A stretch of 52,370 nt of DNA from Candidatus Rokuibacteriota bacterium (GTDB lineage: Bacteria; Methylomirabilota; Methylomirabilia; Rokubacteriales; CSP1-6), in contig QHSL01000084.1 of NCBI GenBank assembly GCA_003220435.1, positions 5,842 to 58,211 on the forward strand. The letters are read 5' to 3'. A program made the position numbers and the translations under genes. Below, one piece after another: positions 15,989 to 24,217 of the stretch. The notes beneath the pieces were generated by a model. It did no database searches. It was not told where the DNA came from and worked only from the letters and a program-made list of their open reading frames with translations. Position 1 is the stretch's first letter. Every line of letters starts with the position of its first letter.

Positions 15989-16798
15989 ATGCGCGCGCCA
16001 TTCGTTCGCCCGGCGCTGCTCGCGGCGCTCACGCTGGCCGCGACGTCGTGCGGGTTTCCCGTCGAGGGACGGTTCGCCGGCCCCTCCGTGGCCGAGCGCG
16101 CGGACCCGTCGCGGACCATCGTGCTGATCTACAACCACGGCTTCTCGCGGGAGCGGGCCGGCACCTACGAAGCGCTGGTCCCCCCGATCCTCCAGCTCGC
16201 CGTCGACCGAAATTCCGACGTCGCGCTGTTCTCGCAGGTGCGCAACACCTCCCGCCTCGGGCGCACGCAGCACGGGGACTACATCGAATCGGCCGTCGAA
16301 CAGTTCCGGCGGCGCCACGGGGTGCCGCTCGAGAACATCATCCTGGTGGGTCAAAGCTGCGGCGGATGGGGATCGCTGCAAGCGGCGGCATTCACCTACC
16401 CGGGCGTGGGCGCGGTCGTCGCCTTCGCGCCGACCTGCCATGGCCAGCTGCCACACCCGACCGAGGTCGCGGTGGCCCGGGCCGCCGAGATCGCCCAGCT
16501 CGCCGAGCGGGCGCGCTTTCCGGGAGTCATCTTCCTCTACGAGAACGATTCGTACTACCGGCTCGCCGACTGGGAGGGCTTCGAGGCCCGCGCGGCGCCG
16601 CGGGCGCCCGACCTCAAGATCGAGCGCCTCGGCCGCGCCCGAGTGCTCGAGGTCTGCTCGCGGTGCTCCCGCGACAGTCACGGCGCGATGTGGGACGGGC
16701 GCTTCGGCGAGGCGTTCTACGCGTCCCATCTCCAGCCCTTGATCGAAGGGGTGCGCGCGCGGATCCGGGCGCGCGCCGCCGCGGCCGGGGTAGAATGA
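15989..16798 (+). CDS. Lipoprotein with alpha/beta-hydrolase fold
   Basis: 269 residues. Signal peptide ends in a lipobox-like TSC (LAATSCG), giving a lipidated Cys near residue 20. The mature part has IVLIYNHGFSRERAG (strand and oxyanion histidine), a nucleophile elbow VGQSCGGWGS near residues 118-127 (GxSxG), FAPTCHGQ, and a C-terminal cluster EVCSRCSRDSHG with a CxxC pair and the likely catalytic histidine. The extra cysteines suggest disulfides in the periplasm. Substrate unknown; a dienelactone-hydrolase or esterase role is inference. Confidence 0.75.
   Translation: MRAPFVRPALLAALTLAATSCGFPVEGRFAGPSVAERADPSRTIVLIYNHGFSRERAGTYEALVPPILQLAVDRNSDVALFSQVRNTSRLGRTQHGDYIESAVEQFRRRHGVPLENIILVGQSCGGWGSLQAAAFTYPGVGAVVAFAPTCHGQLPHPTEVAVARAAEIAQLAERARFPGVIFLYENDSYYRLADWEGFEARAAPRAPDLKIERLGRARVLEVCSRCSRDSHGAMWDGRFGEAFYASHLQPLIEGVRARIRARAAAAGVE
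16791..16796 (+). promoter_or_regulatory. Candidate -10 box TAGAAT for the diiron gene
   Basis: TAGAAT overlaps the end of the lipoprotein gene. It would give a leader of about 33 bases with GAGGTG at 16825-16830 before ATG 16836. No -35 match. Confidence 0.35.
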
Positions 16799-16835
16799 GG
16801 CCCCTTGTTCGACCAGTGTGCATCGAGGTGATCGC

Positions 16836-17801
16836 ATGACGACAGCGCAGACGGCGGCCGCCCGCCGGGTGACCTACCAGCTCGAGACCTTGTGGGACTA
16901 CGACTACGCGCCGACCCACGAGGAGCTCGAGACGCTGTACGAGACCGCCAAGAAGAACCAGTGGAACGCGTCCACCGCCATCGACTGGAGCCGGCCCGTG
17001 GGGACCGAGGGTCCGGTGCTCAACGTGCAGATGGCGTTCCTCGGCACTGACTTCTTCCCGAAGCTCACCACCGAGCAGCAGAAGGAGGCGGAGATCCGCC
17101 TCTCCGCCTGGCGCCTCTCGCAGTTCCTCCACGGCGAGCAGGGCGCGCTCGTGGTGTGCGGGCAGCTCGTGAACTCGATTCCCGAGCTGGACGCGAAGCT
17201 CTACGCCTCGACCCAGGTGGTGGACGAGGGACGCCACGTCGAGGTCTTCGAGCGCTACGTCAAGAAGCTCCACAAGATCTATCCGGTCGATCCCCTGTTG
17301 AAATCGCTGCTCGACGAGATCCTCGCCACCAACCTGTGGGAGCTCAAGCTCCTCGGCATGCAAATGATCGTCGAGGGGCTCGCCATCGCCGCGTTCAACG
17401 TCATGCGCAAGCAGACGGGCGATCAGACGCTCTCGCAGCTGCTCGACTACATCCTCCAGGACGAGGGACGGCACGTGAACTTCGGCTACTTCGCGCTGCG
17501 GCGCTCCATTCCCCACATGGAGGCGTCGAAGCGCGAGTTCCTCGAGGACTTCACCTTCAGGGCCTGCGATCACATGTATGCGCGCGACGAGCGGACGGGG
17601 TTCCAGTCGGTGAAGAACGTCTGGAACGAGATGGGGCTCGACGGCGAGGCGTTCTGGCTGGACAGCGTCGCCCACTCCCAGACGACGAAGGCATTCAACA
17701 GCTTCCTGTTCCAGGACAACCTGATGCCCCGCCTGCAGCGGCTGGGGCTCATCTCCGAGCGGATCTCGCCGCGCTACCGGGAGATCGGCCTGCTGATCTG
17801 A
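16836..17801 (+). CDS. Diiron ferritin-like oxygenase (R2/AurF-like)
   Basis: 321-residue, mostly helical protein. Two ExxH-type metal motifs occur as DEGRH: VVDEGRHVEVFERY near residues 130-143 and ILQDEGRHVNFGYFALR near 207-223, each preceded by a helix supplying further glutamates (FLHGEQGALVV near 95-105; IVEGLAIAAF near 178-187). This is the layout of ribonucleotide-reductase R2-like and p-aminobenzoate N-oxygenase-like diiron proteins. Cytoplasmic; substrate unknown. ATG 16836 with GAGGTG 5 bases upstream. Its stop abuts the converging DUF4340 gene. Confidence 0.82.
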   Translation: MTTAQTAAARRVTYQLETLWDYDYAPTHEELETLYETAKKNQWNASTAIDWSRPVGTEGPVLNVQMAFLGTDFFPKLTTEQQKEAEIRLSAWRLSQFLHGEQGALVVCGQLVNSIPELDAKLYASTQVVDEGRHVEVFERYVKKLHKIYPVDPLLKSLLDEILATNLWELKLLGMQMIVEGLAIAAFNVMRKQTGDQTLSQLLDYILQDEGRHVNFGYFALRRSIPHMEASKREFLEDFTFRACDHMYARDERTGFQSVKNVWNEMGLDGEAFWLDSVAHSQTTKAFNSFLFQDNLMPRLQRLGLISERISPRYREIGLLI

Positions 17802-19571
17802 TCAGCCCTTGAAGTCGTCGGGCACCTTCGGCAGGTCGCCGAGCACCTTGCCGTCCACGGCGTAGATCGCCGGCCCGGCCTTCAGCTTCACCCACGCGAC
17901 GTCGCCCTCGCGCTTGCCACTGATGAGGATCGCACCGAGCTCCGCGCCGTCGGCCTTCAGCAGCGTCACCTCCAGGGCCGGCGCGTCCAGACCGTATTTC
18001 GCGGGCTCCTCGCCGCCCGGCGCGGCGACCGTCTTCCACTTCAGCGCGCGCAGCGCGTAGAGCAGATTGTCGACCGTCGCCGCCTTCGCCGAACCCTTGG
18101 CACCCTCCACCAGCTTCCAGTCGAGCTCGCCGCTGCGCTCGACCACGAGCGTCTGGGCGCCGGCGCGCAGCCGCACGCGCTTGATGTCCTTCGGGTCGAG
18201 CCCGGGCAGGAGCGTTCGGTCGCGCAGGTCGTCGAGCGACCGGGCGAGGTCCTCGAGCGCCTTGCCGTCGACGAGCACCACCGGGCCCTGGCCTGCGAGC
18301 GCCGCATACGCGGTCGGGGCGCCGCCGCGTTTCTCGGGCGAGGGCGCCAGCAGCAGCGTCCGCGGCGCCGGCGCGCCTTGCTCGGTGACGCTCACCTTCA
18401 CGGTGGGCTTCGCGAGGTAGCGGGCGATGCCGGAGGCGTCCTCGGTGAGGAAGGCCTGGGCCTTCAGCTCGCGCAGCTTGAACAGGACGGCACCGGCCTC
18501 GACCTGGTCGGCCGGCAGCGCCTCGGGCGCGACGATCTTCCAGCGCTCGTTCTCCCGCGCCATCGTCACGGCGCCCTTCGGCCCGGTGAGCTCGACCTTC
18601 GTGACCTTGTCGCGATCGACGTCGATCACGACCTTGCTGCGGAGCACCGCGGCGTTCTTGGGCACCGCCGTCCACGCCTCCTCGGGGATCAGCATCACGC
18701 CCTTCTCGCCGTCCCGCATCGCGTAGACACCCTTCTTGGTCGCATCCACGCTGCCGAACAGGAGCGCCTTCGTCGCGCGGTCCTTGTCACGGCCGGTGTG
18801 GATGGCGACCCGCACGGGCCGGTCGAGGCCGAACGACTTGAGCGAGCTCGGCGCCTCCGAGACGAACTCCTTGACCCGGGCCGAGCGGAGCTTCTCGAGA
18901 AAGTCGCGCACGGTGTCGTTGTCGGCCGGCAGCGCGCGCGGCCGGGTGAGCTTCCACCGCCCGTCGGTCTGCTCGAGATTCAGCGTGTCGTCCTTCGCGA
19001 CGACCTCGACCGCGGTGACGTCCTTCTGGTCGAACGCCAGCACGGTCTTGTCCCGGAACTCGGCGAGCGGACGGGTCGCGTCGCGCAGGATGGACTCGCC
19101 CACCACGAATACCGCGGGCTTGCCGGCCTCACGCGCGTACACCCACACGCCGGTCGGGCTCTTGGCGCCCAGCGTGAGCCCGATCTGCTTGCCGTCCTTC
19201 AACCGCAGCGTGACCTCGGCGGCCGCTTTGTCGAGGCCGAAATCGCCGGGCGCCTTGGGGTTGGCCTCGATCTCGCGGTCCATGCGGGCGGTGACGACCG
19301 AGTTCACGGTCTCGTCGATGGGCGTGCGGTCACCGCGCGCCTTCACCGGCTCGAGGAGCTGCCAACCGTCGCCCTCTCGCTTGGCCTTCACGGTCGAGTC
19401 CGGACGCTTGATCTCGACGTCGGTGACGTCCGCCGCCTCGGCGGTGAAGACGCGCCCCTTCCGGCCTTCCGTCTTCTCGCGCTCGGGGCCCAAGCGAACT
19501 TCGTAGACGTAGTAGAAGACGCCGAGCGCGATCAGGACGACGGCCAGGACCGCGGTCGTCTGCCAACGCAT
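17802..19571 (-). CDS. DUF4340 domain protein of a Gld-type ABC system
   Basis: 589 residues, ATG 19571. One N-terminal membrane helix (TTAVLAVVLIALGVFYYVYEV, residues 5-25) then a large extracytoplasmic part built from repeated DUF4340 modules: VTDVEIKRPDSTVKAKREGD, VTAVEVVAKDDTLNLEQTDG, VTKVELTGPKGAVTMARENE and IKRVRLRAGAQTLVVERSGE, each of beta strands ending in W(K/Q)L-type motifs. Last gene of a four-gene operon after the GldG-like gene (10-base gap). DUF4340 proteins regularly accompany GldAFG-type ABC transporters; role unknown. Confidence 0.88.
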   Translation of the reverse strand: MRWQTTAVLAVVLIALGVFYYVYEVRLGPEREKTEGRKGRVFTAEAADVTDVEIKRPDSTVKAKREGDGWQLLEPVKARGDRTPIDETVNSVVTARMDREIEANPKAPGDFGLDKAAAEVTLRLKDGKQIGLTLGAKSPTGVWVYAREAGKPAVFVVGESILRDATRPLAEFRDKTVLAFDQKDVTAVEVVAKDDTLNLEQTDGRWKLTRPRALPADNDTVRDFLEKLRSARVKEFVSEAPSSLKSFGLDRPVRVAIHTGRDKDRATKALLFGSVDATKKGVYAMRDGEKGVMLIPEEAWTAVPKNAAVLRSKVVIDVDRDKVTKVELTGPKGAVTMARENERWKIVAPEALPADQVEAGAVLFKLRELKAQAFLTEDASGIARYLAKPTVKVSVTEQGAPAPRTLLLAPSPEKRGGAPTAYAALAGQGPVVLVDGKALEDLARSLDDLRDRTLLPGLDPKDIKRVRLRAGAQTLVVERSGELDWKLVEGAKGSAKAATVDNLLYALRALKWKTVAAPGGEEPAKYGLDAPALEVTLLKADGAELGAILISGKREGDVAWVKLKAGPAIYAVDGKVLGDLPKVPDDFKG

Positions 19572-19581
19572 TGCGGAAGGG

Positions 19582-21114
19582 CTAGTTCGCCGCGCGGCGG
19601 CGGATGACGGCGACGATCCCGCCGACCAGCACGAGTCCGGGCAGGACCACCACCGGCAAGAGGAACACGGCCTGGGCCTGGTTCCCGCTCATGAAGACGG
19701 GAGTCTGCTTCGTGTCCTTGGGGCGGATCGAGATCTGGTCTTCCTCCTCGGCGAGCCAGCTCACGGTGTTGAGGAAGAAGTCGCGGTTGCCCTGGATGTT
19801 CAGGAACTGGTTGGCGGCGAGGTTGGACGTGCCGTAGACGACGATGCGCGCCTTCTCGAGCGTCGCGACCGCCGCGACGGCGAGCGGGCCCTTCGGGTCT
19901 TGCGGATCGGGCTGCGCCACCCCGCGGTTGAGGTCCGCGCGGTTGGTCTCGCCCCAGCTCCCCGGGCTCGTGCGCGCGAGCATCTGGACGTTGACGCCCT
20001 TGGGTGGGGTCTTGAGCGCGGTGATCGAGCGGGTGAGCGGGAATAGGGTCATGATCCCGCCCATGTCGCGCGTGATCGGGTGCGACTCGTACTGCTGTAC
20101 GATGGGGACCTCGGGTCCGATGCCGAAGACCTGCCCGATCGGGTTCTGCTCTATCACCAGGTCGTCGTCGAGCTGGAGCCCGTATTTGAGGAGATGCTTC
20201 TTGAGCCCCTCGTTCTGGAACGGGTTCACCATCGCGAACACTTTGCCGCCGCGGCCCACGTAGGCGTCGAGGGCCGCGAGCTCCGGCGCTAACAAATCAG
20301 TCCGCGGGCCCGGGAGGATCACGACCGTCGCGTCATCCGGGATCTTGCCCTCGCGCGCGAGCACGAGCGGCTTGACCTCGTAGTTGGCCTTCTCCATCGC
20401 CGATTTCGCCTCGGTGAACCCCGGCCGCTCGCTGCTGGCCAGATCGGACTCGCCGTGGCCCTGGATGACGTAGACGGTGCGCTTGCCCTCGCGCGTGACC
20501 TTGACGAGACCGTTGGTCAGCTTCTCTTCTTCGGCGTCGAGCACCTTCTCGGACTTCGCCTTGGTCTCCAGCACGATCGTCCCGTACGACTCGATGCCGT
20601 AGCGGCGGGCCAGGCCGGGCTCGCGATCGGGGTCGACGCTGCGCCACGTGAGCTTGCCGTTCGAGTAGCGCGCGTACTGCTTCAAGAGATCTTCGGCCAC
20701 GCGCTTGCCGGGCTGGTCGCTCCGGAAGAAGGCGACTGCGCTCACCTCGGTCTTGAGGCCGCCGAGCAGCTGGATGGTCTGGGGCGAGAGGCTGAAGCGC
20801 TTGTTCTCGGTGAGGTCCCAGCGCGTGCTGTGGCGGAACGACAGCGCCTGCACGACGACGGTGGCGCCGAGCACGAGCAGGAGCGCGACGGCCGTGTTCA
20901 CCCCGTAGCGTACCGTACGGCGCCCGACGAACCCGCGGAAGTCCTCGATCCGCGCGACCAGGGAGGCCAGGACCAGCAGTACACCCGCGATCACGAGCGT
21001 CCACCGGAACCGGTACCACTCCGGGCGCACGAAAGGCAGGATGGCCGCCGCCGCCAGGACGCCGAGCCCGACGTAGCCGCCCCAGTCGGCGAGCCGCCTG
21101 ATCATCCGTTCCAC
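19582..21114 (-). CDS. GldG-like ABC-transport auxiliary protein
   Basis: 510 residues. Three N-terminal membrane helices (VGLGVLAAAAILPFV, WTLVIAGVLLVLASLVARI, NTAVALLLVLGATVVVQALS), a periplasmic domain with the GldG/DUF4350 motifs RWDLTENKRFSLSPQTIQLL, VYVIQGHGESDL and VVILPGPRTDLLAPELAALD, and a final helix (FLLPVVVLPGLVLVGGIVAV). Overlaps the permease gene by 13 bases. In Bacteroidota GldA-GldF-GldG supports gliding and secretion; outside that phylum the cargo is unknown. Confidence 0.88.
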   Translation of the reverse strand: MERMIRRLADWGGYVGLGVLAAAAILPFVRPEWYRFRWTLVIAGVLLVLASLVARIEDFRGFVGRRTVRYGVNTAVALLLVLGATVVVQALSFRHSTRWDLTENKRFSLSPQTIQLLGGLKTEVSAVAFFRSDQPGKRVAEDLLKQYARYSNGKLTWRSVDPDREPGLARRYGIESYGTIVLETKAKSEKVLDAEEEKLTNGLVKVTREGKRTVYVIQGHGESDLASSERPGFTEAKSAMEKANYEVKPLVLAREGKIPDDATVVILPGPRTDLLAPELAALDAYVGRGGKVFAMVNPFQNEGLKKHLLKYGLQLDDDLVIEQNPIGQVFGIGPEVPIVQQYESHPITRDMGGIMTLFPLTRSITALKTPPKGVNVQMLARTSPGSWGETNRADLNRGVAQPDPQDPKGPLAVAAVATLEKARIVVYGTSNLAANQFLNIQGNRDFFLNTVSWLAEEEDQISIRPKDTKQTPVFMSGNQAQAVFLLPVVVLPGLVLVGGIVAVIRRRAAN

Positions 21115-21869
21115 CGGCGGGCCTCGAGCGAGCGGAGCGTCAGGAAGAGCGCGAGCACGATGAAGTTGGCGTAGTAGATGATGTCCTTGGTGTCGAGGAC
21201 GCCCTTCGCGAAGCTATCGTTGTGCTCGAGGAGCGAGAGGTGCTGGAGCACCCGTCCGGCGGTGCCCCCGGCATAGTCCGCGCTCCAGCCGAGCACCCAG
21301 AGGAGCAGGAGCACGCCGAACGTGGTGATCGCGGCGACGATCTGGTTCTCGGTCAGCGACGACGCACACACGCCGACGGCGATGAACGTCCCGCCCATGA
21401 GCAGGAGCCCGAGATACCCGGTGAGCACCGGCCCCCACTCCAGCCGGGCGAAATAGACGACGATCCCCGGGTACAGCATGGTGAGCGCGATCATGATCGC
21501 GTAGAGCGCGAACGCCGCCAGGTACTTGCCGGCCAGCACCGCGCCGTCGCGCACCGGGTACGTCAGCAGCAGCTCGATCGTCCCAGAGCGCCGTTCCTCG
21601 GCGAAGAGCCGCATCGTCACCAGCGGCATCAGCAACAATAAAATCACGCTGATGTTCGAGAAGAGCGGGCGCATGACGCTGTCGGTGACGTTCAGGTCGC
21701 GCCCCATCGCCGGGTTCATCGCCGACTGCATCGAGGCCAGCGTGTAGAAGGCGAAGATCGAATAGAAGAAGTACCCCCCGATCAGCAGGAACATCGTGAA
21801 CACCACCCACGCCACCGGCGACGTGAAGTAGAGGCGCATCTCCTTCTTGAAGATCGGCCACACTCTCAC
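21102..21869 (-). CDS. ABC-2 type permease, GldF-like
   Basis: 255 residues from GTG 21869, overlapping the ATPase stop by GTGA. Six membrane helices, e.g. WVVFTMFLLIGGYFFYSIFA, VILLLLMPLVTMRLFAEER and FALYAIMIALTMLYPGIVVY. The motif TMRLFAEERRSGTIELLLT near 88-106 is the ABC-2 permease hallmark in GldF/NosY-type proteins. Partner of the adjacent ATPase; probably exports or assembles an envelope component together with the GldG-like and DUF4340 proteins. Confidence 0.9.
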   Translation of the reverse strand: MRVWPIFKKEMRLYFTSPVAWVVFTMFLLIGGYFFYSIFAFYTLASMQSAMNPAMGRDLNVTDSVMRPLFSNISVILLLLMPLVTMRLFAEERRSGTIELLLTYPVRDGAVLAGKYLAAFALYAIMIALTMLYPGIVVYFARLEWGPVLTGYLGLLLMGGTFIAVGVCASSLTENQIVAAITTFGVLLLLWVLGWSADYAGGTAGRVLQHLSLLEHNDSFAKGVLDTKDIIYYANFIVLALFLTLRSLEARRWNG

Positions 21870-22822
21870 GACCGCGGCGCCTCCTCCGCTTCCTCGCCCG
21901 CGACGATCCGGATGAAGACTTCCTCGAGCGTCATCCCCACCCGCTTGAGCTCCAGCAGCTCCCACCGCTGCTGCGCCGCCATCTGGAAGATCTCGGACCG
22001 CACGTCGCGGTCGCGCGCCGCCTCCACGACGAACCGGCTGGCGCCGTTGGCGGCGGCCAGGTCCTGGACCGACAGGACACCGGCGATGGCGCGGATCCGC
22101 TCGCGGACGGCGGGCGGCGGTCCGACGATCTCCACCTCGACCCGCGCCGTCGGGAAGAACTGCTCGACCAGCGTGTCGATGGGCCCCTGGGCGACGATGG
22201 AGCCCTTGTTGATGATGATCACGCCGCTGCACACCATCGAGACTTCCGGCAGGATGTGGGTCGACAGGATCACCGTGTGCTGGCCGGCCAACGACTTGAT
22301 CAGCGAGCGGATCTCGGTGATCTGCTTCGGGTCGAGCCCGATGGTGGGCTCGTCGAGGATCAGCACCTCCGGGTCGCTCACGATCGCCTGGGCCAGCCCC
22401 ACCCGCTGCCGGTAGCCCTTCGAGAGCTTGCCGATGAGCCGGTTCTGCACGTCGGCGACCCTGCAGCGGTCCATCACGTCGGCGACGCGTCGCTTCCGGT
22501 CGCTCCGCGGCACGCCCTTCACCTCGGCGACGAAGTCGAGGTACGGCGCCACGCGCATGTCGGTGTAGAGCGGTACGTTCTCCGGCAGGTAGCCGATCCG
22601 CCGGCGCACCTCCATGGACTCGCTCAGCACGTCGTGCCCGGCGACCCGGGCCCGGCCGCTCGAGGCCGGCATGAAGCACGCGAGAATGCGCATGGCGGTC
22701 GACTTGCCGGCGCCGTTGGGGCCGAGGAAGCCCACGATCTGGCCCGGGGCGACGTTGAACGACACGTCGCGAATGGCGGCGACGGGTCCGTAGTGCTTGG
22801 TGAGGCGTTCGACTTCGATCAT
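21866..22822 (-). CDS. ABC transporter ATP-binding protein, GldA-like
   Basis: 318 residues. Walker A GPNGAGKST near 35-43, signature LSKGYRQRVGLAQA near 132-145, Walker B VLILDEPTIGLDP near 152-164 and the switch histidine in TVILSTHILPE near 183-193. A C-terminal extension of about 100 residues (FFPTARVEVEIVG onward; LEEVFIRIVAGE near the end) is typical of the ABC-2 exporter ATPases. First gene of the four-gene Gld-type operon. ATG 22822, with a TATAAT box 17 to 22 bases upstream. Confidence 0.92.
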   Translation of the reverse strand: MIEVERLTKHYGPVAAIRDVSFNVAPGQIVGFLGPNGAGKSTAMRILACFMPASSGRARVAGHDVLSESMEVRRRIGYLPENVPLYTDMRVAPYLDFVAEVKGVPRSDRKRRVADVMDRCRVADVQNRLIGKLSKGYRQRVGLAQAIVSDPEVLILDEPTIGLDPKQITEIRSLIKSLAGQHTVILSTHILPEVSMVCSGVIIINKGSIVAQGPIDTLVEQFFPTARVEVEIVGPPPAVRERIRAIAGVLSVQDLAAANGASRFVVEAARDRDVRSEIFQMAAQQRWELLELKRVGMTLEEVFIRIVAGEEAEEAPRS

Positions 22823-22838
22823 ACCGAGGCGGTCACGA

Positions 22839-22844
22839 ATTATA
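22839..22844 (-). promoter_or_regulatory. -10 box TATAAT of the Gld-type operon
   Basis: Perfect TATAAT on the minus strand, predicting a start near 22832 and a 10-base leader before ATG 22822, too short for a normal ribosome site. It lies in the 36-base gap after the thioesterase gene, so the Gld-type operon may be transcribed separately. Confidence 0.4.
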
Positions 22845-22858
22845 CATGGGTCGGCCCC

Positions 22859-23263
22859 TCATTTCGACGGAACGACCGGCATCCGCTCCTGGAGCCAGGG
22901 GGGCACCGTGACCATGGCGCTCGTGGCGGGATCCACGCACGCGTGCAGGGTCGACCCGGTGGCCACCGGCTCGCCCGCCTCGTTCCGGATCTCGTAACCG
23001 AACCGGAAGCTCGCTCGCTTGCACTCGCTCACCCAGCAGCGCACCTCCAGCAGGTCATCGAGTCGCGCTGGCTTGCGGAAGCGTACCAGCGCCTCGACGA
23101 CCGGAAGATGGATTCGCTGGTCGACGTCGGATATCGCGAGCCCCTGCTGGCGGAGGAACTCGACGCGACCCACCTCGAAGTACGTGAGGTAATTTCCGTA
23201 GTAGACGACCTTCATGCAATCCGTGTCCTTGTAGCGGACGCGCAGGATCGTGGACGCGATCAT
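22859..23263 (-). CDS. ybgC: YbgC-type acyl-CoA thioesterase (4HBT)
   Basis: 134-residue single-hotdog thioesterase. RVRYKDTDCMKVVYYGNYLT near residues 9-28 carries the catalytic aspartate of the YbgC/4HBT family (YxDTDxxxVVYYxxY), followed by YFEVGRVEFLR. RFGYEIRN and GSTLHACVD complete the strand pattern. YbgC usually heads tol-pal operons; here it sits 10 kb away, starting directly after the AAA+ ATPase stop with no gap, which implies translational coupling. Acyl-chain preference is unknown. Confidence 0.88.
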   Translation of the reverse strand: MIASTILRVRYKDTDCMKVVYYGNYLTYFEVGRVEFLRQQGLAISDVDQRIHLPVVEALVRFRKPARLDDLLEVRCWVSECKRASFRFGYEIRNEAGEPVATGSTLHACVDPATSAMVTVPPWLQERMPVVPSK

Positions 23264-24217
23264 CTACAGATACTGGCCGTAGCGGATCTTCTCGACGACC
23301 CCCCGCACGCCCTTGTATGCGTCGATCGCGTCGAGCAGGTCGACCGTGGACACCGGCGAGGTGTCCTTGTGCTCGGCGGCGCGACGCACCTTGGTCTCGA
23401 GAGCGCGTCGGACGATCACGGAGATGTCGGCGCCGCTCATCCCGCCCATGACCGGAAGGATCTTGTCGTAGTCGATCTTCTCGAAGAGCGAGCGCCCGGC
23501 CTTTCGCTCGGTCCGGGCGCGGACGAGCTCCAGGATCTCCCTCTGGTCGTCGGGCTGGGGCAGCGCGACCTCGATCAGCCGGTCCAGCCGCCCCGGCGCG
23601 ACGAGCGCGGGGTCGAGCGCGTCGGTGCGCGTGGTCGACGCCACCACCAGAATGCGCGCGGCCGTCTGCATCGCGTCGAGCTTCTCGCACAGCGCCGCCA
23701 CCAGCCGGGCACTCGCCTCGCGGGCCTGGGGCGGCGGCAGCAGGTGCTCCAGCGAGAGCGCCTCGGCCTCGTCGAGGTACAGCACGGCCGGTCCCTCGGC
23801 CATCGCGACGCGGAGGATTTCCTGGAGCAGGTCGCCCGTGTTGGCGCCGAACTTCGAGGTCAGGTTCATCAGCTTGAGGTGGTAGAAGATCGCCTCGGAC
23901 GTGGTGGCGAGCGCCTGCGCGAGCTTCGTCTTGCCGGTGCCCGGCGGGCCGTACAGGAGCACGCCCTTCGGCGGCTCGATGCCCCACTGCTCGTACAGGG
24001 CCGGGTTGGACAGCGCGAGGGAGTAGCCCTGGAGCCCGGTCTTCGCGTCTCGCAGCCCGCCGACGTCGTCGAAGGTGACGGTGGTCCGGATCTTCGTCTC
24101 GACCCGGCCGGTGAGGTCGCCGAACTTCTCCCCGAGCTTGGCGAAGACGTCCTCGAGGCGCCGCTCGCGCGCCCACTCCTGATCGGTCCGCTCGGGCGTC
24201 GTCGCCATGTCGGTCAA
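23264..24217 (-). CDS. AAA+ ATPase with C-terminal GQYL (proteasomal-ATPase-like tail)
   Basis: 317 residues. One classical AAA module: Walker A GPPGTGKT near 90-97, pore-loop region SKFGANTGD, Walker B AVLYLDEAEAL near 143-153, sensor 1 VVASTTRTD, arginine-finger segment DPALVAPGRLDRLIEV near 201-216 and sensor 2 GGMSGADISV near 259-268. Closest by motif to Cdc48/PAN/Mpa AAA proteins, but without the N-terminal OB domains or long coiled coil. The protein ends RYGQYL; GQYL is the known proteasome-docking tail of actinobacterial Mpa/ARC and PafE/Bpa. Start TTG 24217 (overlapping the BFN stop) or ATG 24208. Target unknown; no proteasome genes are in this window. Confidence 0.85.
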   Translation of the reverse strand: MTDMATTPERTDQEWARERRLEDVFAKLGEKFGDLTGRVETKIRTTVTFDDVGGLRDAKTGLQGYSLALSNPALYEQWGIEPPKGVLLYGPPGTGKTKLAQALATTSEAIFYHLKLMNLTSKFGANTGDLLQEILRVAMAEGPAVLYLDEAEALSLEHLLPPPQAREASARLVAALCEKLDAMQTAARILVVASTTRTDALDPALVAPGRLDRLIEVALPQPDDQREILELVRARTERKAGRSLFEKIDYDKILPVMGGMSGADISVIVRRALETKVRRAAEHKDTSPVSTVDLLDAIDAYKGVRGVVEKIRYGQYL

